A stretch of DNA of 64,000 nt from Pyronema omphalodes (GCA_024516155.1 JAJJXM010000080.1:62001-126000); one strand, 5' to 3'. Shown: positions 44,895 through 57,934, counted from the stretch's first letter. A program made the numbers and translations. The notes: a model not told the origin generated them from the letters alone.

Positions 44895-46284
44895 ATGCCT
44901 CTCTCTGATCAGCTTCAATCCGCGCTCACCCGTCGTCGCCAACTCTCCTTCTTCCGCGCACTTACACTCCCTCGTCCAAACTCTGTCGATTTCAGCAGCA
45001 ATGACTTTCTCTCCTTATCCACAAACGCCGAATTCCGCAACATATTCCTCTCCGAGCTACAATCCGCAGGCGACTTTCCTCTTGGCTCAGGAGGATCTAG
45101 ACTTCTAGACGGAAACACGACCTACACTGAGTCATTGGAATCTCGCATTGCCACCTTTTTAGGCGCACCATGTGGGTTGATGTTCAATTCTGGATTCGAC
45201 GCAAACAGCGGATTCTTTAGTTGTATACCACAGCCTGGGGATGTGGTGGTTTATGATGAGCTGATTCATGCCTCCGTGCATGAGGGTATGAGATTGAGTA
45301 GAGCATCTGAGAAGGTGAAGTTTTTACACAATGATGTAGAGGATTTGGCTAGAGTTCTACAACGGGTTAAGCAACCAGGAAGGAATATCTTTGTGGCCGT
45401 AGAGGGTCTGTATTCTATGGATGGTGATACGGCGCCGTTAAGAGAGATTGTTGAGGTGGTTGAGAATATCTGTCAAGGCACCGGACATGTCGTTGTGGAT
45501 GAAGCGCACAGTACGGGATGTTTTGGGCCCAATGGTAGAGGGTTGACAGTTTCCCTGGGGTTGGAGAAAAGGGTTTTTGCAAGGCTACATACATTTGGAA
45601 AGTCGCTTGCCAGTAACGGTGGTAAGTTATTGCTTGATCCTATTCCGACTGCATTGAAGCCAAAGCAAGCTCTCACCGGGCGCTGTTGAGCAATGGCTAA
45701 CATCTTATCCCGACAGCGATCATTCTTTGCGATCCTCTGGTCCGGGAATATTTAATCAATTATGCAAGGACGTTGATTTTTACAACTGCACTTGGCTTCC
45801 CGACATTGGCGAGTGTAAAGGCGGCGTTTACGATGTTGGAGAATGGTGATACAGTGCCGGTATGTTGCCGTGTCCTGCCCCGCTATGATTGACAGAAATA
45901 CCCGCGGCTATTGGACTAACACGATAATAGCTGCAGGAGAAGCTACACGAAAATATTACCTGTCTTCACGATGGGCTGAAAAGCTTACCGAGCTCGGGGA
46001 GGTTATCTATTTTAAACCCGAAGCAACAAGATACGCCGATTGTTGCGTTGCTTACCGACAAGCCGAGGGATCTGGCAAAGTGGCTGCAGGATGGTGGTTA
46101 TATGGTTAGGCCGATCGTTCATCCGACGGTTCCCAAGGGAAAGGAACGAGTTCGGGTATGCTTACATTCGGGAAACACGATTTCCGAGATTCGCGGGCTG
46201 GTCTCGCGTATTATCGCGTGGGTAGACATAGAGCTTCGCACTGAGCAGGTCTCACAGCAAAGCATTTTGAAATCAAGACTGTAG
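44895..46284 (+). CDS. bioF: 7-keto-8-aminopelargonate (KAPA) synthase, peroxisomal PTS1
   Basis: Three exons: 44895-45621, 45717-45859 and 45931-46284 (introns 95 and 71 bp), 407 residues. It is an alpha-oxoamine synthase: FSSNDFLSLST, GSGGSRLLDGN, FNSGFDANSGFF, DELIHASVHEGMRLS, VEGLYSMDGD, VVVDEAHSTGCFGPNGRG, and HTFGKSLASNGA with the PLP lysine at 236. It condenses pimeloyl-CoA with alanine to KAPA, the first committed step of biotin synthesis. The last three residues are SRL, a canonical PTS1, matching the peroxisomal BioF described in Aspergillus. Splice junctions restore the family sequence SNGAIILCDPLVREYLINYA. It is convergent with bioB, the stops being 112 bp apart. Confidence 0.93.
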
Positions 46285-46396
46285 TTCATAGTTCATATAG
46301 ATAAAATATATCCAAGAAAAAAAAATCGAAGCTTTTTTACAATACGAAATGCGAGAAATCCAAACAAAAAATCAAATCTAAATACACACACTCCCT

Positions 46397-47693
46397 CTAA
46401 GCCTCGACCTTGGTGATCTGCTCAGCAGCAGTCTGCTTCTCCGCCTCCATCTTTGCCCTGTAACCTCCTCTCTGGAAGCTCTTCATGGGCACCAATCCCC
46501 ACCTCTCCATCATTCCCTTGTCCTCATCCCATCCAGAACAATCCGTTGTCAACATTCTCTCTCCTGTGAAAACTGCATTTGCTCCGGCCATGAAACACAT
46601 CGCCTGCTGCTCCTCCTTCAAAGTGATTCTTCCAGCTGCCAATCTGACAATTGAAGCGGGCATGACACATCTTGCAGTGGCCACGGTTCTGAGGATATCG
46701 ACGAAAGGAAGGGGCTTGTTTCCCTCCAAAGGAGTACCCTTAATAGGTACCAAAGCATTGATGGGTACCGACTCGGGGTGAGCGGGCATAGTGCTCAGCG
46801 TGTAGATCATACCAACATGGTCCTCCTTAGTCTCTCCAAGTCCCAAGATACCTCCAGAGCAAACATTAATTCCGGCCTCTCTAACGTTCTTGATGGTGTC
46901 CAATCTCTCGTCATAGCTTCTAGTTGTAATAACCGAGGGGTAGAACTCTCTGGAAGTGTCGACATTGTGGTTGTACGCAGTCAATCCAGCATCCTTAAGC
47001 TCCTTTGCCTGTGCTGCATCAATCATTCCAAGGGTAACGCAAACTTCCATATCCATAGCCCTAACACCCTCAACCATTGCCTTGATGTTCTTCAATCCGC
47101 TCTTACGACCACGCATGTCGCGCCAAGCAGCTCCGAGACAGAAGCGGGTGGAACCATTGTCTTTTGCGACACGAGCGGCGGAGAGGACAGTGTCGACGGA
47201 AACGAGGGGGGTGGCCTTAAGACCGGTGTTGTGGCGGGAGGATTGCGAACAGTAGGAACAGTCTTCGGAACATCCTCCAGTTTTGATGTTGTGGAGGGTA
47301 CACAATTGGATATCGGCGGGGTTGTGGAATCTGCGGTGAATGGAAGCCTAGGACGGGGTTAGAATCTCATGATCTTCATATCTCCGTCACTACTTCTTTG
47401 AAGGTCCGCGGTTTCCAATGCTCGTAACCCGGGAATGATTACAGCACTCGCGGGCCAATAAATTTCCATCGGAAGAGAATTATTGTCTAGAGTTCTTCAC
47501 AACTTACAGCAGCGAAAGTAAGCTCCATCAACGGGGTTTCATAAATCTCCGTAATCTCCTCCTTGGTCCAGTTTGTTCTAGGAGCAGTCTGGTTCATAGC
47601 ATTTTGAAGGGCACCGGCGACGCGAGGAGTACCGGGAAGAACAGTGCTGTAAGCACGGGCTGCGCTGAGGAGGGCTCTGGTAGGACGGAACAT
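46397..47693 (-). CDS. bioB: Biotin synthase (radical SAM)
   Basis: Two exons, 47508-47693 and 46397-47347 (160-bp intron), 378 residues. It opens MFRPTRALLSAARAYSTVLPG, a typical mitochondrial presequence. The core has NWTKEEITEIYETPL, IHRRFHNPADIQLCTLHNIK, and GGCSEDCSYCSQS with the CxxxCxxC [4Fe-4S] cysteines 88, 92 and 95. AYNHNVDTSREFY, CSGGILGLGE and RLAAGRI follow. It inserts sulfur into dethiobiotin to make biotin, using SAM and Fe-S clusters, in mitochondria. Length is normal for a eukaryotic BioB. Position beside bioF and bioDA completes the pathway from pimeloyl-CoA. Confidence 0.95.
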
Positions 47694-49261
47694 GGTGAGT
47701 GGAGTTGTTTGACGATGATTTCAAAGGAAGCAGCAAATAGGAAAAGTATCTAGAGTATATCTATGATGAGTCCTGTACTAGGCTATACCGCTGCTTCTGC
47801 ACGCTTTGCCCTTTTGCACACCTCGCACCATGCTGTTACGGCGCGGCAATCTAGGATATGGCTGCTCCAAGCCCTCATGGCCCAGTAGATAGCAGCATCA
47901 CAGGCATCCCAGAGGTTCGGTGATCCAGCCGAGGGCAACTGCGGGAATGGCTGGAATATCACGTGGGCGGGGTAGGGGGACTGGCCGGTGGGGGTCTTTA
48001 TTACAGTCATATATTTGATTCGATATGAAGACGGTGGGGTTTTTGTTATACACCATATCAATTGGATATGGAGACGGTGGGGTTTGGAGGTGGGGTTGAT
48101 TTTAATGGGTAGGCTAGCGAAGGATAGCGGCACCAAAGGAAAATCCAGAGATAACGGTTATCTCTTTGGGCCTCGTCATTTTGCTGAACGCAGCCTTTGG
48201 GAACTCAACGGTTCGGTCGATCCCCAGGTACCTTGTCGGATAAACTCTAGTTGAAGGTGTTATTGAGGATCCTTGCAAAAGACCAGACATTAGCGAGTTT
48301 CAATGTTCATTTGTAATCGAAATTGAAGATGAGGATGTGTGCGAGTGAGGTTGGATGCGGTTGACAGTGAAATGGTCATCAGATGAAAAAGATGTGTACG
48401 AGTGAGAGTGGATGTTGTCGGAAGTGAATGGCACCACAAGGTGATTTTCGGATGAAAAAGATGTATAAAACCGATGCATCATGTGGTGAAATAGTCATAT
48501 GGCTTCAGACTTCCGACGCAGAACATATAGAATTGGACCGAAATTCACCCCAATTCCGACCAATCATTTCGCCGAGCATTCGAAGTGTTCTAGAAAATAT
48601 AAGCCGGTGTAACGCGTAGTCATAGTGAAAGAAAAAACAGACTAATGATAACGCTTAAAAATTGTGTTGTTTTAAACGTTATATGCTAATTCCCCGCTCA
48701 AAAAATCCGAGACAACGTTTATCTCTCAACCATAATTATACGTTCACGTGGTTAAATATCGAGGTTGAACGTATCTCCTCGTTTTTTTCGAGAGAGGTAT
48801 TTTTAAAGCTTAATACCAAAGCCATAACCCTAAAGTTAATGAAAATACGTTGAGGATTAGAGATGGAGTTTGATCCTTACATATGATCCCAAATTATCGT
48901 GAACATCATAAATCCACCGAATTATCGCCACCAATTCGTTGGTTTTCGGGGAGTTAATCCAGTATCCGGCACCGCCTCCCTCGGCTATCCCCCTTCAAAG
49001 ATTATGCTTTTTTAGGGGTTTAGATGCATCAAGGCCTGGGCATGTTCGGGTAAGTCGCTTGTCAGATGCGGGAGGCAAAGCGGGGTGAACACAGGTGAAT
49101 GTGCACCTGATGACGTCATAAGGCGGCGCGTGTACCTGACGGATTGTTACCCTACATACTTCATCTTCGAACGCGTCGAGCTTCCCCACGTCGCGTCTTT
49201 TGCATCTCAAACCCCCCACATTCTCTCAAATCACGGCTGTCTACGTCATTGGAAGTTAACC
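47694..49261. other. Intergenic, no firm gene
   Basis: A minus-strand frame of 117 codons (47783-48136) has no recognisable domain and may be chance. Direct repeats of a GATGTGT(G/A)CGAGTGAG motif occur at about 48333 and 48391. 48300-49000 is AT-rich without genes. Confidence 0.5.
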
Positions 49262-51076
49262 ATGTCCCACAGTAATTACGAAGAGATTCAGATTTCGTTT
49301 TCCGATGGTGATGTTTCCCGGCACCCTACCAACATCACGAAACCAGAACCTAAGCCAGAAGGAAGCTATGATTACTTTGAGCCATTAGGTGAAGACTCTT
49401 CCAAGGGGCTTCTCTACCGTCAAAAATGTGCAGCGGGTGTCGTCGTGGATTATTTGCCTCCTGGATCCGTAGGACGTCAGTTTATGTTCAAGACTCTCCC
49501 CGCTGGATATGCCCTTTTTGAACACGTAAAAGATAATGTATGTACCTTGCTATTACCACTAATTCATATCATACTGATAGCTCCACTCTAGGGCTCGAGT
49601 ATTAGAAAAGACACGTACCTCTTCGGCCATCCAAATGGTGGACGCTTCAGATCCCCCGCTGAATTCATCCCTCATGTCAAATACCTCGCCGCCAACAGTC
49701 CGGAGAACGCTGATGTCGCCAAGCCAGCCGATAAAATCTGTCAGTGCAAGTTATGTGGTGCTGGAGGACGTTCAAGCACACCCAGTAAAGCTTCTGGCAC
49801 ACCCATGCGTACCGCTGGCCCCGTATCACGAGGCAAATCTATCCCAGTGCGAGCCGCCCAGCATGAAGCCGCACGTCAAGAAATCGCGAAACAAGAGCGT
49901 CTTGGAGAGCGAGAAACCTTGGGCTATGTCTTCCGCAAGGGTGAAGTTGTGTGGATCTGGTGCGGCAAGGAAGATGTCCTCTGCAGCAATAATATGGGTG
50001 ATGCATCCCTTTGGGCCGCCGCCGTAATCGTTGATAGACCCTCGGCCTATACCCAGCTTCTCCCAGAAACCCCCCTCAACACAAGCTTCGACGATATCGT
50101 CGCCGGCAATACCCCCTGGGCAGAATCTTTAAAGAACTGTCTCTACACCGTACACCTCTGCAACTCCGAGAACCCCGAAGAGCCCGGAAATCTCATCTCC
50201 AACGTCCCGCAACACTTTCTCCACCCCTGGCTTGCCCGTGTCGACGATGCAACTGGCGAACACCCCTCCATTCCCCGAGCCAAAAAGATTGTACAAACCT
50301 TCAATGTCTTCGACCGCACTGGTTCCACCCCCCATCCTAGTGATCCCACCAGTAAAACAGAACTTTACAACGGCATATTCCTTGGTGCAGAAAAGATATT
50401 TGTCGGCGACCCAGTGCGTATCTTCAGCGATCTCAAGGACCCATCTAAGGGAGAAGATGTCCTCATCGTTGACTCGATTTACGCTTCGAAACCCGAAAAC
50501 GCCACTGCGGAATTTTTCCTCAGTGGAAAAATCTACTACCAGCACCCTACAGACCCTGCCGTTACACCTGAGCAATTTGCTGACCTTCATTTCCGGATGC
50601 GTAGAGTGAATTATGCAACTGGCGAGATGATGCGTTGGTGTTTACGGACCCAATCCGAGAAAAAAGCCGCTTCTACAATCCGTGCAATTTTAGGACGGTG
50701 GTATGAGCCGGAAGCCGTCGCTCACTGGACTCGCATCGGAGCTGGTGAGGATCCAAAACTCGCTAGAACTAAATTAGTCCGCATGATGGAAAACAGAAAG
50801 CAAGCACTTGGATGGAAGAGCATCAACGGCATTGAACTCATGAAGGATGAAGATAGGCGAGAGATGAGAAAGGCAATACTGGCAGAAAAGATTAAGGATA
50901 CCACCGCTAGTAATCAGGCTACTCCTACACCTAGTTGGAATCCTATTAATGCATCTTCGGCTAAGACCCCGATCAAGACGAGTGCTATGGCTATGGCTGT
51001 GGCGGATGATTTGGCGGATGATGAGGATGATGAAGAGCCGGCTGGGAAGAGATTAAGGATGGATGAGACGGCTTAA
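49262..51076 (+). CDS. clr2: Clr2-like transcriptional silencing protein
   Basis: Two exons, 49262-49537 and 49592-51076 (54-bp intron), 586 residues. The N-terminal part fits the Clr2 transcription-silencing domain: the start of the chain, then KDTYLFGHPNGGRFRSPAEF, HVKYLAANSPENAD and a CQCKLC cysteine group (142-147). The C-terminal Clr2 domain includes FRKGEVVWIWC, AAVIVDRPS, YNGIFLGAEKIFVGDPVRI and HFRMRRVNYATGEMMRWC. In fission yeast Clr2 is a subunit of SHREC, which deacetylates histones and silences heterochromatin; the same role is inferred here. The start is the ATG at 49262 (CCATGT), because the open frame upstream has no earlier ATG. The tail is acidic and ends with a GKRLRMDETA basic/acidic element. 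Confidence 0.85.
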
Positions 51077-52443
51077 AAAGATGCTGGAGAGGAGGATGGG
51101 GTGGCGTAGAACGCAGCTGAAGGGGCCAATACGGTTTCTGAGAGTAATGTCTTGGTGTTGCTGATGGGGTTATGGGAAATAATGAATGGCAAAAAGATAC
51201 CCAGCAAAAAGAAAGGAAAAATTATGAATCAGGTGAATAATTCTACAGAACATTTTGCAACTTTAGTAACATCCAGACAGGGTCAATTTGACTCATAGTC
51301 TGTGTTGCGACTTGGAGTCAGTAGAAACACAAAAGATTCTTCAATGGGGCTTGAGAGTAATGTCTAGTAATGAAACAATGGGGAGGATGTAAAACTATTA
51401 TTTTATCTTCGGCGTATGTTGGTGTTTACCTTTTTTTTTTGTTTACCGCTATTACTACAATACGGCGTTTTGTGCAACGATCAAGTTTTAACTGAATGAT
51501 GGGAGTACATATTTTTTTTTTTTTTTTGGTGAGAACGGTTTATGAAGACACAGAATAAATATTGCTTGTACACTTTAATTGCCCGGTTTAGATATTGAGG
51601 TAAATAGAATACCTGAGAAACCTCGCCGTTTCATAAACCTGACTCGACCCCAACCCCCCTCCCACTGAATTCCAATCCCGAACAAGCTGAAGAAGCAGAT
51701 AAAGCATGATTTGTGGTGTTTAGCCATTGATATCATGGATCAAGAGGGCTCAGTAAAACGGATATCCGGGTTGGGGACCCGGTTCATCCAGATGATAACC
51801 CCCCCCCCCCCCCCTCCCTAACAGCCAGAAACTCTGGAGTCTGCATCCCCACAATGTCTGAATTCCGTCGAACCTTAATGCCTCCGCCTCTCCCTCCAAA
51901 CCAGCTCCCAATACCTATCTAAATCCCAATACCTCCTTGTACTCCACCACCAACCAGGTGATATCCCATGCATGCACCCAACGCTGCTCTTACAACCACC
52001 ACCACCGAAAAAGGGGAAAAAACAGAAAATAAAAAAACGGGCACAGAAATTTGATCTTTACATTTTACAATGTTACAATCTTCACTTTCTAGATTCTTAA
52101 ATTCACGATTTTCGCAATTACTGGGGATGCTTCTTGAGTCGATGTGTGGCGCTCCATACTTAGACTGGTTGTCTTGCGCGGGTGGGAAATATATCAGATA
52201 TAAGGGGAGCGGCGAAGCTTTCTGCCCCAGTAAATATCAGAGGAAGCGAAGCGTAAGGCGAATCGAAAGGAAATAATGCTGGCTTGAGCGTAACCGATTT
52301 GTTCCGGAAAATCGCCTTTCAATAGCTTAGAGCTGCGTTATTTCGTCTGCTATCTGCTGAGAATGATATACAACTTAGCAATCGTATCTCTCAAATATCT
52401 GATTATACATAGAAGCAGGATATTACTTACGATGACGGGAGTC
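51077..52443. other. Intergenic, no gene seen
   Basis: Contains several T runs (about 51433-51441, 51511-51527) and a 16-C run (51799-51814). Short frames only. Confidence 0.65.
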
Positions 52444-55400
52444 CTAGTCTTCTTTTTCAGACTTCCACTTGTTCAAAAATGCCATGGATGACTTGGTATC
52501 TTCATCCTCATTGCCCAATATCCGCGAACGGCGAGATACAACTTCTTCCATCATTTCAATAGCTACATCTACGAAAGATTTGGCATGGTACGTGTATGCA
52601 AGTTGATGCATAATTTTTAAAGTATCTGGATGGTCCTCTCCGAGGAGGTCTTTACGAATTTCCACAACCGTTTCCTGTAAGGTTTCTGCTTCATTCCACC
52701 TCCCATTATCCTGAAGAGAGAGTGCAAGGTTACTCATGGCTCCTAACGTATCCGGATGGTTTTTACCGAGGACAACCTTGTAGGTTTCAAGAACTTTTCG
52801 CTGTAACGTTTCGGCTTCGTCTGATCTTCCTTTATTCCAAAGCGTAAGTGCGAGGTTACCAAAGGCTATTAAAGTCTCTGGATGATCTTCTCCAAAGACA
52901 ATCTTGCGGGTCTCCAGGACATTTTGCTGTAGCCTTTCGGCTTCGTCCAAATTCCCGTTGTGCCGAAGCGTGAGTGCGAGGTTACTGATGGCTGTTAAGG
53001 TGTCTGGATGGTCTTCACCAAAGGCGACTTTGCGCAGCTCCACAACCTTCTTCTGTAAAATTTCGGCTTCACCCCATTCGCCTTTATCCTGGATTGTGAG
53101 TGAAAGATTATTCATGACTGTTAAGGTATTTGGATGGTCGTCGCCGAGGAGGACCTTGTAGGTTTTCAGGACATTCCTTTGTAAGGTTTCCGCTTCGTCT
53201 AAGTTTCCTCTATTCCAGAGCGTGATCGCGAGGTTAGAAATTGCTCCTAGGGTGTCTGGATGATCTTCACCGAGGATAACTATGCTGGTTTCCAGAGCTT
53301 TGCGCTGTAATATTTCGGCTTCGTCCAATCTCCCTTTGTACTGAAGAGTGATTGTAACGTTATTCATTGCTGATATTGTACCTGGATGCTGTTCACCAAG
53401 GACAAGTAGTTGGATTTCTAGAACCTTGCGCTGTAATATTTCTGCTTCGTCCAATCTTGCATTTTCCTGAAGCGTGGAGGCAAGGTTATTCATGGCTATT
53501 AAAGTCTCTGGATGGTCTTCGCCAAGAATGACTTTACGACATTCCAGAATATTTCGCTGGATATTTCCAGCTTCATTCAATCTCCCTCTCCTGCGAAGCG
53601 TAAGCGCAAGGCTACTCTTGGCCTTCAAGGTTTGTGGATGATCTTCACCAAGTGCCTGTTTTGATAATGCAACGACCTCAACCTCTAATTTCTCACATTC
53701 ATGGTGCATTCCTATCTGAAATAATACCTCTGCCTGAAGAAGCATCGATTTTAATGTTTCAGAGTGATCATGGCCTAGTAAGCGGTTGCGTATCGTTACC
53801 GATCGTTCGGCTAGGGGTTGAGATTCGCGGTAACGGCCTGTTTCCAAAAGATATTCGGCCATAGAAAAACATATCGCAGCAACATTTATATTCTCTATTT
53901 CTTGGCCACAGTACGATAGAAAAGCTGTAGTATGAGGAAGGTATAACCGCCAGCGTGGCCAGTTTTCGAAGGCTTCATTTGACGGTATTACATGTGAAAG
54001 TGCTCGGGCTGTAGTTTCCATTGCGCTGACCTTCTCTTCGGGTGACAGAAAGTACTGTACTGCAAGGTGTACCAGTGAATGCAGGGTGTAAGTCGTCCCT
54101 GCACTGTCTTTCTGGCGTTGCAACAGTGAAAAGTTCCGGAGTTTTGCAAGAGCTTCGCCGAGTATAATTTCATCCGACTGACTTTCCAGCTCAGCCAAAA
54201 GTTCATGCGGTATTTCCTGTGCACCAATACATGCAATCAGGCGCAGAATGGAACTTGCAAGGGGTGATTGCTTCTGTATTTGTTGAAAGGTTATCGCAAA
54301 TGTGGTCAACACTGTCTCGGCGTTGCCAGCCGAAGATACCGATGAGTCCTGTCTGAAAGAATTGTAAACAGGTTTCGAGAGCAGTTGCTGTTGGTCTGTC
54401 TTCGTTTTCCGAAATTTTGCCAGGTACTGGGTGGGCGTAATTATCTCTCGGTTCATTTCGAGATATGAAGCAACCTGAGTGATCGCGAGGGGTAAGTATT
54501 GCAGTTCGTGAAGTAGCTTGTCGCAGTCGGTATTTTCGTATGGTGCACCACAGGGATAATTTCGCTGGAACAAGGCTATTGCATCGTCAAATGACATTTC
54601 TTCCTTGGTTAATACGTCTCCGGAGCTAGCCAACTGCCGAGCTACTTCGTAATCCCTAGTCGTGATAATGATGGTTCCTTTCGCACATTTTGGGATGTAT
54701 CTGGCTAAACCAGGGCTGTTGTCGCCGGTTCTTCCAGGAAAGAAGTCTGTTTTATTGTCCGCATTATCCAATACCAATATCCAGTCCCCACTCTCCTTCG
54801 CTTCCAACCAACGCTTGACAATTTCTCTGAAATCTTGGCTAGAGTCCGATTCATTGTATCCTGGAATTTTCACAAGCTTTGCTAGTTTCCGGTAATCCTC
54901 ATCAAATCTTGTCGCGCTTTCGCAGTAGATCCAGAAAACGCTATGTGCCTTCCTGCACGAATACACAAAATGGAGAACATCTTGAGTCTTCCTGTATTCC
55001 CGAATTTTATGGTGAGCAGCGATTCAAAGAGATTGGAAGACATTCAGTAACATACCCAACACCACCCAACCCATGCAAGGCAACCGAAACATGAGATATG
55101 ACCGAATCCTGCGTGCGTCTTTTTTGCTCGACGAACATGCGAACCTGGGATTGTCCAACGTACTTCTCGTTTTTCGGAAATGGCACCATAAAATGGAGTT
55201 CCGATGATACGTTCTCCGCCAAGCTCAAGGGAATTTGCGTGGCAGAAGAAAAGTATCTGTCCGTTAGATGTATAAGATCTTGGTTACATCGCTCGAGTGC
55301 CGTAATTAATTCCCGTAAACGATCCTTGTCAGACAATGCCCATTTCAGCCTTCCACACGAGGATACGGAAGAACTGAAAGTCTGAGCCAGCTCCTTCACT

Positions 55401-55909
55401 TCATCCAGGGGAAGCGATATTTGGAGGTTGGGAATTATATTCGTCGGAGGGGTGATGGGGTCTGGATCTTGGATGGCCTTCTGTCTGTGAAACATACTGC
55501 GTGCCTTATCTTTCATCCTTGTGGATAATCTTTTCTTAACATGCCTTGCGGATTCCATCGAAGCAGCGTGCTCGATTACCGAAATACCATAAGTAGTTTT
55601 CATATCCTGCATATCGGCGAACACCTGAGCTATTCGCGCAAGTGTATTGGCTATCAGTACCAGCTTTTCGGGATGCTGTTTGAGGAAATAATCCATTCGG
55701 TTTTCAGGGGTCGATCCGTTTGCATGTCGATTCGTCTCATAGGCCCAATCCTTCAGCCTTTCTTGTTGCACCCCAAATTGCCGCTGGAGTTCCTTGAAAT
55801 CGTCATCGAGAGCTCGGGCGGTTACAAAAATCTGGTAACCTTCAATTGCTGTACTGATGAGGAGAGTGACGAGCCCCGGTATGCCGAGAGATATCCCGAC
55901 CGGATCCAT
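52444..55909 (-). CDS. NLR-type STAND receptor: HeLo - NB-ARC - TPR
   Basis: Two exons, 55056-55909 and 52444-54991 (64-bp intron), 1133 residues. The N-terminal HeLo-type domain (MDPVGISLGIPGLVTLLIST, FVTARALDDDFKELQRQFGV) spans about 1-215 and is the cell-death effector module in fungal NLRs. The NB-ARC has P-loop HGLGGVGKTQ (split by the intron within Gly285), Walker B WILVLDNADN (355-364), GTIIITTRDY (about 390-399) and LPLA (451-454). From about 690 to the end are ten full 42-residue kinesin-light-chain-type TPRs plus a partial one, each carrying a GEDHPDTL-type motif and an LxxxGxxxEAExLQ helix. Ligand binding to the TPRs would oligomerise the NB domain and trigger HeLo-mediated membrane damage. 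This mechanism is known for the class and inferred here. Repeat uniformity suggests concerted evolution. Confidence 0.92.
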
Positions 55910-55969
55910 GGTTGAGTGCGAGGAGGACGGTCGTTTTAGACGGTGAATGAACGACAGTTGTATATATAC

Positions 55970-56270
55970 GGTAGATAATTTCCGGTGATAGCGATACGTG
56001 TATTAATTAATACTGAATAACTCTCCACGCGGAAAGAATATTCAGCAACATTTTATATTCGGAAAATCATCGACCCCGCACCAACCTGCAGGTATCATCT
56101 ATAACCTGTCAGCCGCTTCGCTGTATTCGGAAAGGCGAGTAAGCCGAGATAAAAGCGTAGAGACCACGTGATATATGCAGCGTCAAGCACCTATCCCTAC
56201 TTAACATACATATGCATGCATGGGACCGTAGCATGGAGCGCATCAGTCATGCCGCATATACAGGTTGAGG
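55970..56270. repeat. Repeat R-B copy 1, immediately upstream of the NLR gene
   Basis: Same orientation and order as 60000-60300. Shared strings include ACCTGCAGGTAT, ATAACCTGTCAGCCGCTTCG and GACCACGTGATATAT (with a CACGTG E-box). Confidence 0.85.
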
Positions 56271-56861
56271 GCGCCCGACAGGGCAATATGAAAACATTAG
56301 TTTGTGGTGTATGATGAATGCTACATATTCAACCCAACAAAATCAAGAGAAAGTATGATATCGTTCGACCTACTGTAATACGAATGACCCTAACTGTGAC
56401 ATTTTAATTTTGGGCTCGAAAATACTGGACGTATCATGCATGAGACACTCGTTTTTCTACAAAGATTCCTTATCGAATATTATTATTTAGGACCGTTTTT
56501 GCAACAGTGTTACATGTCATATCACTCGTATCCTTCCATTTTTTATGGAAAATTTAGCCCAAACTTGATCTGTGATAGAAATCGTTTCTAATAATTTGGA
56601 TAACAATGATGAAGATATGGTATGGCCCATAGAAAAGTTTAAGACGGATTCTCTTGAGGATCCCAAGAATGAAACATTGCTAGCTGCTGGTTGACCTAGT
56701 ATTTTGCTGCTGACGAAGAACACAAACCTTAAGAAAAAAAACATGAGATATAGATAAATGGAAAATAGAACTAACCCTACGCACTTGTAATGAACTAAAC
56801 AGATAGAAAGAAATCTCGAATTAACCCTCCATGGAAGTGCCTTTTTCAGCTTCTCTCACCT

Positions 56862-56940
56862 CTTTTTTCTTTTTTCTTTTTTCTTTTTTCTTTTTTCTTT
56901 TTTCTTTTTTCTTTTTTCTTTTTTTTTTCTTTTTTCTTTT
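56862..56940. repeat. (TTTTTTC)n microsatellite
   Basis: About ten T6C heptamers with one expanded T run; pyrimidine-only. Confidence 0.93.
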
Positions 56941-57934
56941 AATTTTTTAAATTTTTCATCTCTGATAGAATAAGAACTAGCCCCCAACCATCTCCTAGCA
57001 TGTTTCTAAGTTGATTGGCTTGTTTCAAGGTTGATAAAAAAGCGCTGATCCCTAAGTAAAACGGGAGTGAAACTCAGTTACTGGATACTGAATCTCAAGC
57101 TCCGGCTGCTCCGCTAGCAGGTTGGACATCAGGGTGTGATCGCGCGGTGAAGGGGGTGGATATTTACACCAACCGTCGGAAAATGAGGCGGCAGATGGTG
57201 ATAGCGACTTGAAGGGCTGCTGCAAGATGTATTCTGGCTTCAGAGAAGAGGGACACGGCGTGTCCTGAGAGGTATGGGGAGGGCGTCAATAGTGTTAGCT
57301 GTATAAAGTGAGATAGGATTCGCGGGGCATATTAAAAAGATGAGTTGAGCTGGGATAGGTGGTCAAAGTAGTTTTCGGATCAGACTGGGAGTGTAATCCT
57401 GGCTATGGCAGTCAGCGTCAACAGTGGATTTTAGGGCATATAGGACTCTGTGGAGGCCGAGGTAAGTGTATAATGCGAAAGAACTGGCGGTTACTTGACG
57501 GAGTACGTGTCACAGCCACAACGGACAAAGCCAACGAAAGCTCCGTCTACACGACAACGGCGACGACGTCGTCTTAAATAGCAAGAAAATATTATGAAAG
57601 AGGAGTATGAGAAATAGAGTATCGAATGGAAGAAAAAGGAAGATGATCTGGAGGATTCTACGTAGGATAGAAGATAGAGAGGAGCGAGGGAAGCGAAGAG
57701 AACAGGAAAATGAGAAGTTGGGGAAAAGGAAATGTAATTGTGTATATTAAGGGGAGGGTTGACCATCTGTGTCTGTTCTGTTCTTTACAGAACGTCTTGT
57801 GTTATCACAATACAATATACAGCGTTCTCCTTAATCCCTTCCCGCTCTCCATTCTCCCTGTGCCCTGCCCTGTCAGTTATCCAGTTTCCCCCGCCACTGT
57901 CTAGTCCGCCCTCCAGACACGCCTCCTCTACCTT

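Noticed and set aside
47783..48136. 117-residue minus-strand frame upstream of bioB
   Set aside because: Weak composition and no domain; could be part of a gene but nothing supports it.
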